Source: Tanytarsus gracilentus (Eukaryota; Arthropoda; Insecta; Diptera; Chironomidae). Taken from it: 64,000 bases of DNA. Location of the stretch: assembly GCA_038502055.1 (NCBI GenBank), contig JAXRKN010000044.1, forward strand, positions 8,440,501 to 8,504,500, given 5' to 3'. Made by a program: the position numbers and the translations under genes. Positions within the stretch are counted from its first letter, which is position 1, and the number at the start of each line of letters is the position of its first letter. The notes under the pieces are model-generated. The model saw only the letters and a list, made by a program, of their open reading frames with translations, was not told the origin of the DNA and searched no databases. Positions 37,717-51,021 of this stretch are shown here, one piece after another.

Positions 37717-40700
37717 AAATCTCTTTATTCTATAAATGCATTAAACTGGTTTCCATCTATTTTTCACTTTATCCACAATAATCCTCTTTTCTCGTGCTTT
37801 CCACTCTCGGCCAACTCAAATCCACTTAACCATCTCCATATGCACCGCACACACGATATTGGAAAATTTAAATTTAAATGTACATGTCTGGTCAGAGGAA
37901 ATTTTCCATTTTTTTTGATCTACAAAAATATCCAATTCGTTTTTGTCTTTTTCTTGTGTAAAATTTTCCACTCGAACTTTAAATCCAAATATTTAAAGAT
38001 GGAGAGAAAATTTCCACTCTTTTCATTGTCATCAACAGCATTCTGAGCATACACACAGCACTTTAAATTGCATTTTGCGGAACACCATCATGACACAAAA
38101 TCGATTTTAGCCGCAAGGAATTGAATAAATTATAAGGGAAAGTTTCAAAGTTGGTTGGAGTAATGATGGCGGTGGTGCGTGTGGTAAAAGCTGTGTTTTG
38201 TGGCATCGTTCGGAATAATTGAATAAAATAATAATGAACGCCGAAAAATTTGCCTCTCAAAAATCACTTATTGACCTCATTTCAATTGATGGCACCCCAT
38301 GAGAAAAAGAAAATGTTCGCTGCTGAGTGGAAAATTGATTGTCGCAGCTATATGAAATATTTATTAAGTACCGCGGCGACGGCACTTGGGTGGCAATAAA
38401 TTTTCAAGAGGCATTCTTCGCTCTCTCTCAACAGCTTATTCAGGCGTGCAAGATGATGGAGATGCCATTGTTGTTGCCTCTCCTTCTCTCTGTTGCTTTA
38501 TGTCATTGATGCTGGCTGAAATGAATAAGGAGAAGCACTTAAAGAAGCTTTTTCTTTGTCATAATTCAATATTTTATGGAGGGTGTGAGGAAAGTTTGCT
38601 TAGGACATCGAGAAGAGCTAAAATATTCTTTACTTTATTAATAAATTATCTTTTAGCCCAAAGATTAATTTTTCTTAAATTTTTACCTCTGAATATTTGA
38701 AATATTTCGTCGATCCATCAAATTATAGAAAAATTCGCATCAGCAAGATAAAACTTAGAGGTAAATGCAACCGCTGAAAAAAACTTACTGATGCGACACA
38801 TGAGGCGACGACAATGATGACTTGTGGAAAGAGAAAAATTTTATGTTTTAAAATTAAATTCCACCCGAGTGCTCAGAGTGCAGTCGTAATGTGCGTTGTG
38901 AGAGTTGTTAAAATGAAAAATTTCCATCTCAATTTCGCTAAGTGACACGGATTCAAGTCTTGAGTTTCATTGAAATGTGAGAAAAAAAATTATTTAAAAT
39001 TTTAAAGCTTTAGATTAAAATTTAAATCTTGATATATAACTTTTAAATCCTGAGATTTAAACTCAATATTGTAATTTTAATCTTGGATTAATTCTGTAGT
39101 AAAATAATTTATGAATGATTTATTGATAACGAAAATTCAACTCTAAAAAAAATTTAAATATATTTTTCATCAAAATATTTAGATGAATTAAAAGTAATTG
39201 GATCTATCCACAAATTTCATTCAACTGGTTGTCGGCTCATAATAATTTTCCAAGAAATTTCTACACCATAAAATGTGAATGTTAATCCACACCAAAAGCC
39301 TACACACGCTTCACCCATCATATTTTAACAAGTTTAATTCTCGCTTGAAAATATTAAAATGTTCATGAACATTCCAAAATGTGCGCATCGTTAATCCTCA
39401 AAATAAACTTTCATATCATTTTCATTTTCATCCCCCGCGACATGACACTCGCATGTGCTTAAGTTAGAAAAAAAATCATGTAAAATGTCGAGAAATTTTT
39501 TGCTCAGCATGAAAGTATTCACATGTAGGGCGACGAACGTTTAAAGAGAATTTTTTCAATTTGTAGCAAAAAGCACAAAACCAACAATTTGACGTTGTCT
39601 CACTTCTTTCGATTCCACCCCTGCCTGCATAGATTTTCTTAAATCCGAAGTTGAACAAATTGTAAAAAGTATCATGTATGTGTGTGTACATTGTAACTTA
39701 TTGATTTTTATTTCACTCCATCAAAAAGGCTTACGACTTAATACGACACATAAAAAGGAATATATTACGATTTTAGACTCAGATGTGGAGGTGATGCGAA
39801 TGGAATTTTTTTATGTTGTAAAATATTTTCTTGCTTTATTGATTTGTCTAAAATTTATTGCGTTTTTTCTTCGCATTTTAAGATAACAGACACAAAGATA
39901 TATTTTAAGTTGATGACTTCATTTTTTAGCAATTTAATGGTGCTTTAAAAGGGGGGAAAATGAATTGACATTGTGTTAAATAACTTTTATGTATATTAAA
40001 AAAAATTCCAAGCGTCAAAATGCATAAAAATCTTTCCTCAAGAAAATGACCTTAATGGAGTCTCTCAGAAAATGATATGGAAATTTTATTCCCTTTGTTA
40101 TGCAAAAAAGAGACAAGCTATAAAGCTAAAAATTCCATTCGCTGCTGGCCATTTGAGTTTCTTGTTCTTTGTGTCGTTTTGGGCATATAAAAATGTGAAT
40201 TTCATGAGATGGGCGGTCGAACCTCCTTCATAACACTTTATTAGCTCGCTTTTTCAATAATTCACATTTTTGACCAAGGGGAAGTGAGTTTTGTGATGGG
40301 AGACAAAAAAATAACAAAGAGAGTTTTGATGATTTTGCTCAATCAACCGTAAATTTGTCGTTTCACATCTTAGAATTTTTTTGAGTGGCAAGCCGTCAAA
40401 TGGTTTTAAAATTTTACAATTAATTATGTAAATTATAATTAATTGTAACAAATTGGATTCTCTAATTTTTAAAAAGTTCAAAAAAATTGTTAAATTATTT
40501 TACATCACTGAAAATTCATTTATGACTCATTTCTTGCCCAACCGATAAGTCATTAGTTGAATATTTGGTTTTCACTCTATTGCACGATGTCACACAGAGA
40601 TAGTTAATCTCTTTCTGTCAAGTCTCCTCTTATTAATGACTCGAGAGTCTTTTTTCAATGAAGAAAGCTTAAAAGGAAAATTTGCATAACTTTGAGTAGA

Positions 40701-43403
40701 ATTTTGTGCTCGTTTTGCGGGTGAAATTTAAATGTGAAACCTCAAGTGACAGTCACGATTTGAAATGATGCAAGAGAGAGTTCAAGGAACTTCAAATTAA
40801 TATGCTCTGTTCCCCCTAAAAAAAATGAGATTTCATGTCTTAATGCAATCAGCAATCATCAGCATCATAATGCTTTACGATGTCGTGCGGTCATATTTAT
40901 TTTTTTAATGGACACTTTTATGTGCTTACGCTTTTGTGTATATAATGCTTTCACCCTCATAAAGTGATTGAATAAATGAATGAAGGAAAAGGTTTCACAA
41001 AAATGCCGACACATGTAAAAATAATTCCATTAAGACTGCTGCACTTTCATTCCCTTGTTGCCCGTTGATGTTGCGGTTCACTTAGGGTAATAAGAAAATA
41101 TTATTGGACACTGATACTCACCTCCGCATGTATGCATGACCTGAACATCCTCGTAAAAGAGGAAAAATTGCTTTTCTCACATGCCTTTACGCCTGTCGTC
41201 GTTGTCGTGTGTGTGTAATGTTCCGACGTTCACAAAATTTTAATTGAATTCATTTCTGATGTCATGGCCTTTTGTATGGTGAGTGTATTCTCACGGCATC
41301 ATCAACAAAAGCCTTCTTCTTTTTCACCAAAAAGTGTGTATCATGAAAATTTTATGATTAAATTACAGCATGGTGGTCACACAGCAGCACATCGTGTCCA
41401 GTGACATAAACACGAAACATTCTGTTCTCTACGCTTCCTTATTATTCGGTGTCATGTGCTTTTGTATGCCTCGACATATCCTTTATGTTGTCCTCTTGTA
41501 GCTTCGATGAATGTGAATGGCTTGCATGAGAGTCATTATAAAAGTTTACGAGAGCTTTCTTTTATTGTTTTGTTGCCTCAAATAAATATTACGTGGCAAA
41601 TGTGCGCAGTTTAAGATTAAGAAAATTTATTGCAAAGTCGTTAAATTTTTTTAGTGCTTAACATTTTTTGAATTTAAAAAATACGTTGAAAAATTCACAT
41701 TTTAAAATTGAAATAAACAAAATAAAGAGATGAAAATGAACAAAAAGGCATTAAAGGATCAAAATTTTTGTCCAACGTCAAAATAAAAATAAAAGAGTTG
41801 AGGATTAAATTGATGGCAGTTGAGTGAGAGAACGAAGAACCCGAAAATCATCATGTTGGACTTTTTAACAAAATTATGTCACATGTGAAAAATTACAAAT
41901 AAAATATTTCTCGGACTTAACCATCTCACAACTCCCAACCCCAAAAAGATGACGGAGGGCAACAAAAAAGGGCAAAATGAAATTCTAAATCTATTTGACG
42001 ATGCAGAAAATTATTATTTTTGAGTTTTAAATCTCGCTCGAGAGAGAGTTAGAGAAAAGTGGCAGCATGCACTGTAGCAAAAAGTTCCTTCAAGCGCAAA
42101 ATCATCGACTGACTGATAAAAGTTTCATTCCTGATTGTAAGCAACAAATACGAAAAAAGTTGCAAAATTAAAATGAAGTGAATTAAGTACATAAGCGAGA
42201 GAAGAGGAAGCCATCGAGAGAAAAGTTTAAGTAGTTGTGCTGTAACTTTCAGATTAATAAGACCGGGGAAGAGCTCTTGACTCTTGCACATTCCCTCACT
42301 CCACTTTATTCATCTTGACGTTGAAGTGAGCACAACTTAATACCTTCCAATACTTATTTTGCTTCTTCTCTCCTTCTTATCGATAAGACTTTGTTATAAC
42401 GATGAAATTAAATACAGTTTCAATGAGGAATTATAGGAAGGAAAATGGATTGAGTGAAGGGGATAAAGGTTGAAAGATTTTTTTGATTTTTTTTGGTGAA
42501 TAAAAACCGTTAAATTTTAAAAACTCAAATTTCTCTTAATTAAATTAAATTAATTCACAGATGTGGCCACATAATTTCCCAATTAACACAAGAATACTAA
42601 AAATGCCTGGATTTTAATGCAAACTAATTTAGAAAGTTTAAAACTCACTTTCTTAAATAATTAAAAATTTATTTCGTCACAATCTTCTTTCGAGCTATAA
42701 ACTGAAACCTCACTAAAAATCATGAAGGAAAGTTTTAATTGAGATACTTTTCATTATGCAAATATCGTGTGCACAGGAAGATGATGAAATTTTTCTTTTC
42801 CTTAATTCCTAGCGGAAGAAATTGTCGAACACGAGCGAGAGGAAAAAATTTATAATGAAGATGAGTGAAATATCAAACTTCTCCTCTCTCTCACTCATTT
42901 CATCATGGATAATTAACGAAATTAAATAAAATTTGATATGTTTTCTTTTTCGCTTGCAGAATGAAAAAGTTTCTCTTTCACATTATTAAAATATTCAATT
43001 GCATCATTGTCGTTTGGCGTCATGTATACACAGTGACTGTCGCGAATAATGCGAAAAACTTTTTTTACTGCGCTTCATAATTTTTAACAAAATTCTTTTT
43101 CGTAGACATGATGAAAAGTTTTTATAGATCGTAAAAAAAATTTCTCCATCTGATGGGGTTAATTTGACAAAAAAGAAAAATTATCAAAAAAATCTCAAAT
43201 TGAAATCGTACAGAAAAAAAAGTTTTCCGTTAATTAAAATCGACAATTTTCGATGAATTTGAATGAGTTAGACATTTCTAGCGTGACAACATTTGCAAAA
43301 CTTTTTTTACATCTCACAAAAAGTCGCTGAAGCTGAAAGGAAAATTAAAATTTCATAAAATGACGGAATGAAAAAAAAGGAAAAACTTTTACTGCAGCTT
43401 CAT

Positions 43404-43407
<4 letters not shown>

Positions 43408-43442
<35 letters not shown>
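43408..43442. repeat. (GA)n microsatellite
   Basis: About 17 uninterrupted GA units. It may also serve as a GAGA-factor binding tract, but no gene is nearby. Confidence 0.9.
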
Positions 43443-43446
<4 letters not shown>

Positions 43447-44465
43447 TATGAAGTTTGAAAATGTTTGAAAGTTCTCGACGAAATGGCAGGTATAAGCGGT
43501 GGTAATAATTAATCACGACATTTTTTTCAAATTTTCATTTCTCTCGCTATTTCCATAAATTCATGCTGCAAGGGGAAGAATTTTTAACGGAATTATTAAA
43601 TTTGAATTCAACGAGTTCAAAAAAAATTTAAAATTTAAATTTAAAAATGCCGTTATTATTTTTTGAAAGTTTCCATTTAATGTCCAACTGCCTCCTACCC
43701 TCTCTCACAACCAACAACCATCATCAACAGCAGCCAGTCGTAGGATTAAAATGTTGCAGCTGCCTGAAGTGAGTAAAGTGAAAACTCTGTGGCGTGGCAG
43801 GAGAGAGAGAAAAAAAAGATCGAGGAACGTGTATGTGTCTGTGCATCAGGAGAAGAGTAAAAATGCTATAATTGAAATAATGGAATTAAATGAAAATTGA
43901 CGGACAGACGTGACACCTGAAAAATGCTCTCTTCTGCTGTCAGAAATCATCTGTATGGCTGGGATGTGAAATTTTTATAAATAAAATGTGTTCCGAGTAA
44001 CATTTCATGATGCATGATGGCTGTTTTTATTGATTATATATATTTTTAGTGTAACCCACGAAGTGGTGTAACACTTATATGCGCCTATTTCCGTCCGTCT
44101 GTCCGTCTGTTCCATCGAGATCTCGGCTCCTGAGATAGCTAGAGACTTCTAGTTTTCGCCAAATGGTAGGTCTATGAATTTAGATTCGGCCATTTTAGGA
44201 ATTATGAGGGTCATGACCACAGGTCGTGCCATGGACAGCCCTAAATGCCATTTTTCATACAAATTTCCTGTTATATGGCTTCATGTATGTCGTTGAACTC
44301 GTATTTGTATCAGGAATCGAAAGGCATTGATGATATTTGAGGAATGTCTATCATGGCCATCCAAGAGTGCCACCAATGTCCATCACGGCCGGCCAGGAGT
44401 GTCCAAGGAATGCCACTAATGTCCATTTTTTAGAAGTATGGCTTCATGTACCTCATTGAACTCGT

Positions 44466-44693
44466 AATGGAAAATGGAACGCAATGGAAAATGGAACACA
44501 ATGGAAAATGGAACACAATGGAAAATGAAACACAATGGAAAATGGAACACAATGGAAAATGGAACACAATGGAAAATGGAACACAATGGAAAATGAAATA
44601 CAATGGAAAATGAAACACAATGGAAAATGGAACACAGTGGAAAATGGAACACAGTGGAAAATGAAACACAATGGAAAATGGAACACAATGGAT
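44466..44693. repeat. 17-bp minisatellite
   Basis: About 13 copies of GGAAAATGGAACACAAT with few substitutions (GGAAC/GAAAC variants). Because 17 is not divisible by three, the array stays open in all frames and encodes the same peptide period, giving spurious ORFs. Confidence 0.85.
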
Positions 44694-44700
44694 AATAAAT

Positions 44701-44728
44701 AAAAAAAAAAAAAAAAAAAAAAAAAAAA
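44701..44728. repeat. Poly(A) tract of 28 bases
   Basis: Pure A tract directly after the 17-bp array. It could be slippage or the relic of a retroposed 3' end inside the element. Confidence 0.85.
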
Positions 44729-44784
44729 TGAAACACAATCGAAAATAAAACACAATGGAAAATGAAACACAGTCGAAACACAGT

Positions 44785-44847
44785 GGGAAGCCATTTTGGG
44801 AAGCCATTTTTGGGAAGCCATTTTGGGAAGCCATTTTTGGGAAGCCA
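44785..44847. repeat. Short tandem array, unit GGGAAGCCATTTTT
   Basis: Five head-to-tail copies of a 13-14 bp unit, alternating between four and five T residues, near the right end of the element. Confidence 0.8.
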
Positions 44848-44936
44848 ATACTGATCTGTTACAAGTGGGTTACACGGCAACACCCACGTGTGGGTTTTGA
44901 AACATTTTTTAAAATAATCCATATACCTTTTCGTGC

Positions 44937-45061
44937 GAGGGGTGGACACTCTTTTTATTAAATTTTGTTAAAAAATTATCAAGAATAAAAATTTTATCTT
45001 CATAACTAAGAAGTAAAATTAATTTTAATATTTTAACAATTTTCGAGTGTTCCTGCCCCTC
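44937..45061. repeat. Short inverted repeat (hairpin, copy 6)
   Basis: GAGGGGTGGACACTC at the left pairs with the right end near 45044-45061, which reads GAGGGGCAGGAACACTCG on the reverse strand. The AT-rich spacer is about 90 bp. It lies immediately next to the larger inverted-repeat element. Confidence 0.6.
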
Positions 45062-46618
45062 AATTTCACTCTGCGAATGGCTCGGATAAATATATCGGAA
45101 ATAGATGATGGAGATAAATTGAAATTGATGATACGTCGAATGAATGATAAAAAGTTGTTTTTCTCTCTTCCTCGCTTTTATGAAATAATCCTTCCCCCAA
45201 TCCACCTATTTCGATTGCTGTTGTTGATCCATCAACCTGTCTCTATCGAGTCTTCTATTCCGATAATTTAAGCCTCCTGCTGAATAGAATTTTATCATGT
45301 AAAGCATCGTCTCAGCATTTTTGTTGTGGAAAAAATTTAACTGCAATTCATGCATATGCATAATGTACTCACACCATGAGCCATGAACGATTTTGATGCC
45401 GTCGCCAGACAATGTTTGCTCAACAGTCAACTGCGTGAATTACGTGCTCTTAAATTAAACGCTCGGTAATTAATTTTTTTTTCGAGCTGGATTATCATAA
45501 CGCGATGGATTTAATGGGATGTTGTTGAGGGCGTGCAACTATTTGAGCATTTTTAAAGAGGTAAAAAAATTTATTTAATTCTTTGACTGATGCCAGTTTT
45601 AATTGGGCATAAAATCACTCTAGACTTTTCATTTCAAGTGCTCTTAATTATAATTCCTTTCTCTAAATACGGCGATGAGAAAAAATTCTTTTGAATTTTA
45701 TTCAACCTACTTTTAATTCATTCCTCACTTCCGGGTCCATTTTCTGCTGTACACACATAAGAGAAGGGAAAAAAAGATCAAAGAGATTTTTATGGAGCTT
45801 TCCTAATTACTCCCACAGCTTAATTAAATAATTTTCATCATTGCAGCTCTGAGTTTTCCTTGTGGAATTTTTAAATTTTAACTTATTAATTTTTTAACGG
45901 TTTTTTAGAATTTGAATTTTTAAAGACACTTTCCGAGTTAAATTTCAACGCAAGGACATTTCGGCCACGCCAATGTTCATTAGCACTCATTCTTTTATTC
46001 ACTGACAACAAAGAGGCACATTGTGTGCACTTTCCATGTCATATAATCGCCGTCAGCTCTTTTTTATATCCCTCTGTCTCTCGCACCAACTGCTGGCTGT
46101 TGCTGCCTCCGCATCTCATAGTCAATTAATTTTTTCCAGCTTAACGGATGACACACAACGTCACGGAAGACTTTTTTTGTGAACTTTGATATCAATTTTT
46201 CCCTTTGTTATCCATCAAAAACCTTCACGGAGAGTGAAAAAAAAATGTGACAAGGAAAAGTTTTTTATCACTGCACGAAAATCCACTTAATTAATAAAAC
46301 AAGTTCTAGACAAATTTACGTGAAAAATGCAAACGAATTTACACGGCAAGAATTCTTAAACATTTAAAAAAAATTTAAATTAAAAAAATATGTTAAAATT
46401 TTTTGTAAATTCTTACAGCTTAAAAATTTAATTTCAATTCGATCGTTCAAAAATTACTATTAAAGTTCATCAATTTTTCTCGCTATTATTTCGAGAACCT
46501 CCCATCGCACGGTTGATTGATAATTCATCAAAATTTCCACCAAAATGGAGAACTCAAAGTTGAACATTTTAAAATGAAAACCTCGACAATATGCATTATG
46601 CTTCTATAACTAACAATT

Positions 46619-46634
46619 GTGTGTGTGTGTGTGT
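46619..46634. repeat. (GT)8 microsatellite
   Basis: Eight GT units flanked by AT-rich DNA. Confidence 0.85.
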
Positions 46635-47237
46635 AATTCATCATTGCTGCATAATCATCGTGGCTGTATGAATAATGACTTGCGTTTAGTTCATCATCGT
46701 CATCAGCTTCACTTTTTGAATATTTCATATTTCTGCCGTTTGATGTAAGCACTTTATGCCCTCGGGCGTGTATAATGAGAAAAATTGTGTGCATTGTAGG
46801 CGAGTCGGAAAATTTTATGCTGATGCAAGCTGTATGCAAAGCTACAATTATTATTATTGTGTGTATATGTTACAGAAATGCAGCTCTAAGGCTGTTGAGC
46901 TCTGAATAAATATGACTCAGTATACCAGTGAGTGATAAAAACGTTTTTTAATCATCGCCTCTGCCATAAAGCTCTTCCCCATCTCTCTCCACTCGCAAAT
47001 GATGCTAAAATATTAGAGTGAAAAATGCTCGAGCTTAAATGAGTTCCGGAAAAAATGCTGCAAAATTACTGCAAATATTTGCTGAAATCTTTTCATAATT
47101 TTTTTATGCAGCTTTCATTGTGAGAGTGGTGAATGCCTTTTGCAACAATTTAAAAATATTAAAGATAAAAATTCAGTAAATTTTAAGAATTTAAAAAATT
47201 TAATAAAAAATTTGAATTTTGAAAAACTAGAAAATTT

Positions 47238-47398
47238 CCTGCGTGGGACATGACCAAATGTTACCGTAAAATTCAAAAAATCCTCATACAAATAAAATTT
47301 AAATCTCGGCTTCAACGTATTTTCAATAGACAATTGTATACAAAAAGTATACTTTTATTTAAATTTACGGCTTCAACGGTTTTCATGTCCCACGCAGG
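47238..47398. mobile_element. MITE-like element with 16-bp perfect terminal inverted repeats
   Basis: CCTGCGTGGGACATGA (47238-47253) is perfectly inverted at 47383-47398. Flanking AAAATTT/AAATTTT extends the similarity outward and CCGT..AAATT extends it inward. The element is about 161 bp, or about 180 bp with the extensions, and holds no coding sequence. CGGCTTCAACG occurs twice inside (near 47307 and 47369). Confidence 0.6.
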
Positions 47399-50300
47399 GA
47401 AAATTTTTGAATCCAAAAAATTATATAAAAAAATTTTTAATTCCAAGTCTAGAAAAAGCTTTTTTGAAATTTTTCACTTTATGAAATTTAAGAAGTAAAT
47501 GTTGAAAATATTTTAACGAAATCCCCGAAGGCGAATCCAAATATTTTCGTCACATGAAAGTAAAAACTTTCACGTCGCACTCGAGCAGAAAAAAGCGCAC
47601 ATATAAAAAATCCCATCCATCTAGTCAACTAGAAAACATTTTCACATTTTTTATGCTGCGAGTTTGTTGTGAAAAAAATTCACTGTTGCTCGAAAATGTT
47701 TTTGTGAACACAGTTCACTTCGATGGAAAGTTTTGCCACAGGAGAATGAAAAATTCTACATGAAAAGCGTTTTAGCATCATTGACAGGAGGAAAAATGAG
47801 TGTAAAAAGGTGAAAAACAAAAATATACACAACAGAAAAGTTATTTTTTCTATTTTTACTGCCGAGCATCAAAAAGCTCAACACTCAAAAGCCATATTTT
47901 CACTTTGTGTGTGATGGAAGGAAAAGTTGGAAGCAATTTAATGATGCATGAGTTGAAAAAATCAATTTAAGGTTGAACTTCAAAGTCGGAAAAATGCTCT
48001 AGACATAAAGAATAATCAAGAATGTGGTGAGAAAGGCATGAAGAGGAAATTCATTGATGAAGCAGGAAGATGGTTAAATTCCAAAGCATGCTTTGCTTAA
48101 GCATAAAAATTGAAAATCTAGTAAAGAAATAAAAATCAGATTGAAAAATTTTAAATCTTGGATTAAAAATTAATCTCGGATTTAAAAATATATATCTTGG
48201 ATTAAATTAAAACCAGGGCTTATAAAAATATTGCTGGCTTTTGAGAACCTTGAAAAATTTACCGTTAAAAATAATTTTATTAAATTCAAAAAATATTTTT
48301 TCTCTACCAAATTTAAATGGATGCACACAAGTAAAGCATCCTTTTCATTTTACCATAAACCACTCTCTTCTGTCTGTACATTACTTGGTAAATGTCTCTC
48401 TATATGCACAAATATAAACTTACATAGTGAGGCATTATTTCGAAAATATGTATGATTTAGTGCTCCATCGAGAGAGAGGTTACAACTCATGCATATTTTT
48501 CACCATCGAGCAGGAGGAGGATGAGTGGATGAGGGCAGGCCAGATTAGTGTTCTTCATAGAAACAATATTCTACTTTCAAATTATGCTTATGATAGCCGT
48601 CCTCAACATAGAACAAAATATTCTGAATGGTATTTTGTTCCTTTTCATCCTTCTAGCTTTCGTTCTTGCTCAAAAGTTATTTAATATATGAAATGTTGTG
48701 CAAAATTCTTCAGTTCCATTCATTCGGAGAAAATGTAAAAAATGCTCGGCATTTTCTTCATAATTGTGAAATGTCTGTACATTTTACATTTTAATGCCGG
48801 GTTGTTGGCATTTTGCTTTTGTTTTTATGATGAGCTGTGCACTGCAGTGTCAAAAGACAAAAAGTTCTTTCTTTTTTTTCATATGCAAAGACAATGCGAT
48901 GGCTGTGCATGAGAGAATATGAAGAAGTCATTGTTGCGATGCTCTCTGAGTGCTTGACAATCATCGAGTCGAATTTCAAATTGAAATTTGAAGGCGAAAT
49001 AAATAATTTAAAAATTGTATTCGGATATTTTTTTTACAGGATATGGGCCCGGTGGCCGAAATTTTTATTTTAATGGAATTGATGGGAGATTTTAGATATG
49101 AATTTGATTTTTTTCTTTAAGCTTTTAAAATTGTTAAATAATTTTCTATTCAAATTCATTTAAAATAAAAATCTAAATGCTTTTTAATCTCACAGTTCAC
49201 GACCCTCAACTACAAATTTTTCTATCTAACCAAAATTTCATCGAGCTTCACCAAAAACTCATTTAAATATCTTTAAATTTAAAACATCTCAATTCGCCAT
49301 ATTCAACATTAGAAATCGTGCTATGCACAAAACAGAACCACTCACTCTCTTTCTGTACAGAACATATCCTACATAAACATGCATCACAAGTCGAAGTTTG
49401 GTGTGTGTGCGGAATGTATGCCTTTTTCCGAAACTGAACAACAACATTGCATGAATGTTCATGAAAAATTTAATTTAGCAACATGATACAGCAGTTGAGC
49501 TGGAGTGAGAAAAGGAAAAAGGCAACGGAGTATATGAAATTGAGATGACTTCCACTTATGCTTTTAACACTCTTCGACAAACGCGCATATTAAAAATTAT
49601 ATAATTTAAAAAGCTTACATGCAAGTTTTTTTTGTGTTTAAAAAAATTTCAACAACAGAACTTGCTTGTTGACTCTCGCAGGTACGAGAGAGTTAGACAT
49701 GTTTATGAAAATACACCAGAGTGAATATGAGTCGCGGCGCATAGGTGAAACATAAAGTTTCATATTTCCCAATTGCAAATCATCATCACTGTCGACGAGC
49801 GGGGCAATAAAGTCTCATTGCTGCACTGCACAAAAATGCATTTCACAACCTACATAGATAAAGGTGAGTGAGGAGGGTTTCAAAGTCTTCCCATTTTTTC
49901 GAATATTATGAAGAAAAAAAATAAAAAATCTAAAGTTCATTTTTTAAACTTAAATTTGATTTTTAAATTTATTTTAATTTTTGAACTTTATGAATTTTAA
50001 AGTTTAAAATTTGACCCTTAAATTTAAAATTCAAAATTTAAAGTTCAAAAGAAATAGAAAGCGAAATTAGCATTTTCAGGTGAACACTTTAACTTCTAGG
50101 TTAGAGATAACTAAGGCTCAAAGCTCATGCGATGCACACACAATATTTTCATATAGATGTGTGTCATGTATGCACAAGCGAGTGCTGAAAGTGTATTTGC
50201 ATCGCAATATCCATTCACGTGATGATTATTATTGCATTTACTCACAGACAATTTCGTTTCGCTCCTTCCATAACATTGCACTATTCTATAGATAGCGAAT

Positions 50301-51021
50301 GCAACTCACAGTGTGTACACATAGCAGTGAAGAGAGCTAGTTAAAATGACAAAAAAAAATTGATGCAAATAATAACAAATGCATCATGACAAAAAAGAGT
50401 GGAAAAACACTAAAAAGAGCTTACATTGGCAGTGCATATATGGTCACCCGTGTGGCCGGGCCATGTGGTCTGGGAAGTAAAAGGAAATTACATTTCTGCT
50501 CTCTATTCACAAAAAAATGCCAATGCGGTTGGTTTTTATTCTCTTTCACCGCTTGTTATTGTTCCCATATGCATTCATATAAAAATTTATATCAATTTCA
50601 ATTTTTTTTATTATTCATGGATTGTCATGTCCACTCGATAGAGAGGTGGGAAAACATGAAGTGGATTTTATTCACAATCGATTATTATTAGTTCGACTTC
50701 AGGAAATGTAAAATGCGTGGAACATTGAATTGCAATTGATCAAAAAACATATTTTCAAGTGTGGAAAAATTTCCGCAACGAAAGTGGGAAAATTTAAAAA
50801 GTTCTGTGTTATCGATGATTCCTTCATCCCTCATGTGTGAAGTGTCGGTAATGCAGAACATGAATGGTAAACTTGCATGCAAGATTTTTGAGCAAAAAGC
50901 AGCGATCAATAAAATTATGAATTTTCCTGGAAAGCGTTAAAATTCCCCAAAAATTACATTTTAAATTTTTATTTCAGTATTTTACAAATTTATCTCATCA
51001 AAATAATTTAATTTTAAATTT

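Larger units (their letters stand above)
35086..44048. other. Gene-poor AT-rich region
   Basis: About 9 kb upstream of the dynein-tail gene. Only isolated short ORFs are present, none with splice-compatible neighbours or recognisable domains. It holds a hairpin at 37505-37716 and a GA microsatellite at 43408-43442. Any enhancers are not recognisable by eye. Confidence 0.5.
44049..44875. mobile_element. Non-autonomous element with terminal inverted repeats and internal minisatellites
   Basis: GTGTAACCCAC at 44049-44059 is exactly inverted at 44865-44875 (GTGGGTTACAC). Just inside, TGTAACA also recurs in both ends, so the inverted repeat is about 20-25 bp and imperfect. The interior is less AT-rich than its surroundings. 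It contains a CCGTCTGT run (44091-44112), a 29-bp direct repeat around ATGGCTTCATGTA (44275 and 44438), and two tandem-repeat arrays. There is no transposase ORF, and I cannot see a clear target-site duplication. Long ORFs in all three minus frames (44416-44949) are artefacts of the repeats. Confidence 0.55.
45062..51021. other. Gene-poor AT-rich region
   Basis: About 6 kb with no supported gene. It contains a GT microsatellite (46619-46634) and a MITE-like inverted repeat (47238-47398). Other ORFs up to about 100 codons are scattered and unconvincing. Confidence 0.5.

Noticed and set aside
44416..44961. Three overlapping long minus-strand ORFs with FPLCSIFHCV repeats, and a plus-strand ORF at 44755-44961
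   Set aside because: They are created by the 17-bp and 14-bp tandem arrays, which stay open in every frame; they are not real proteins.
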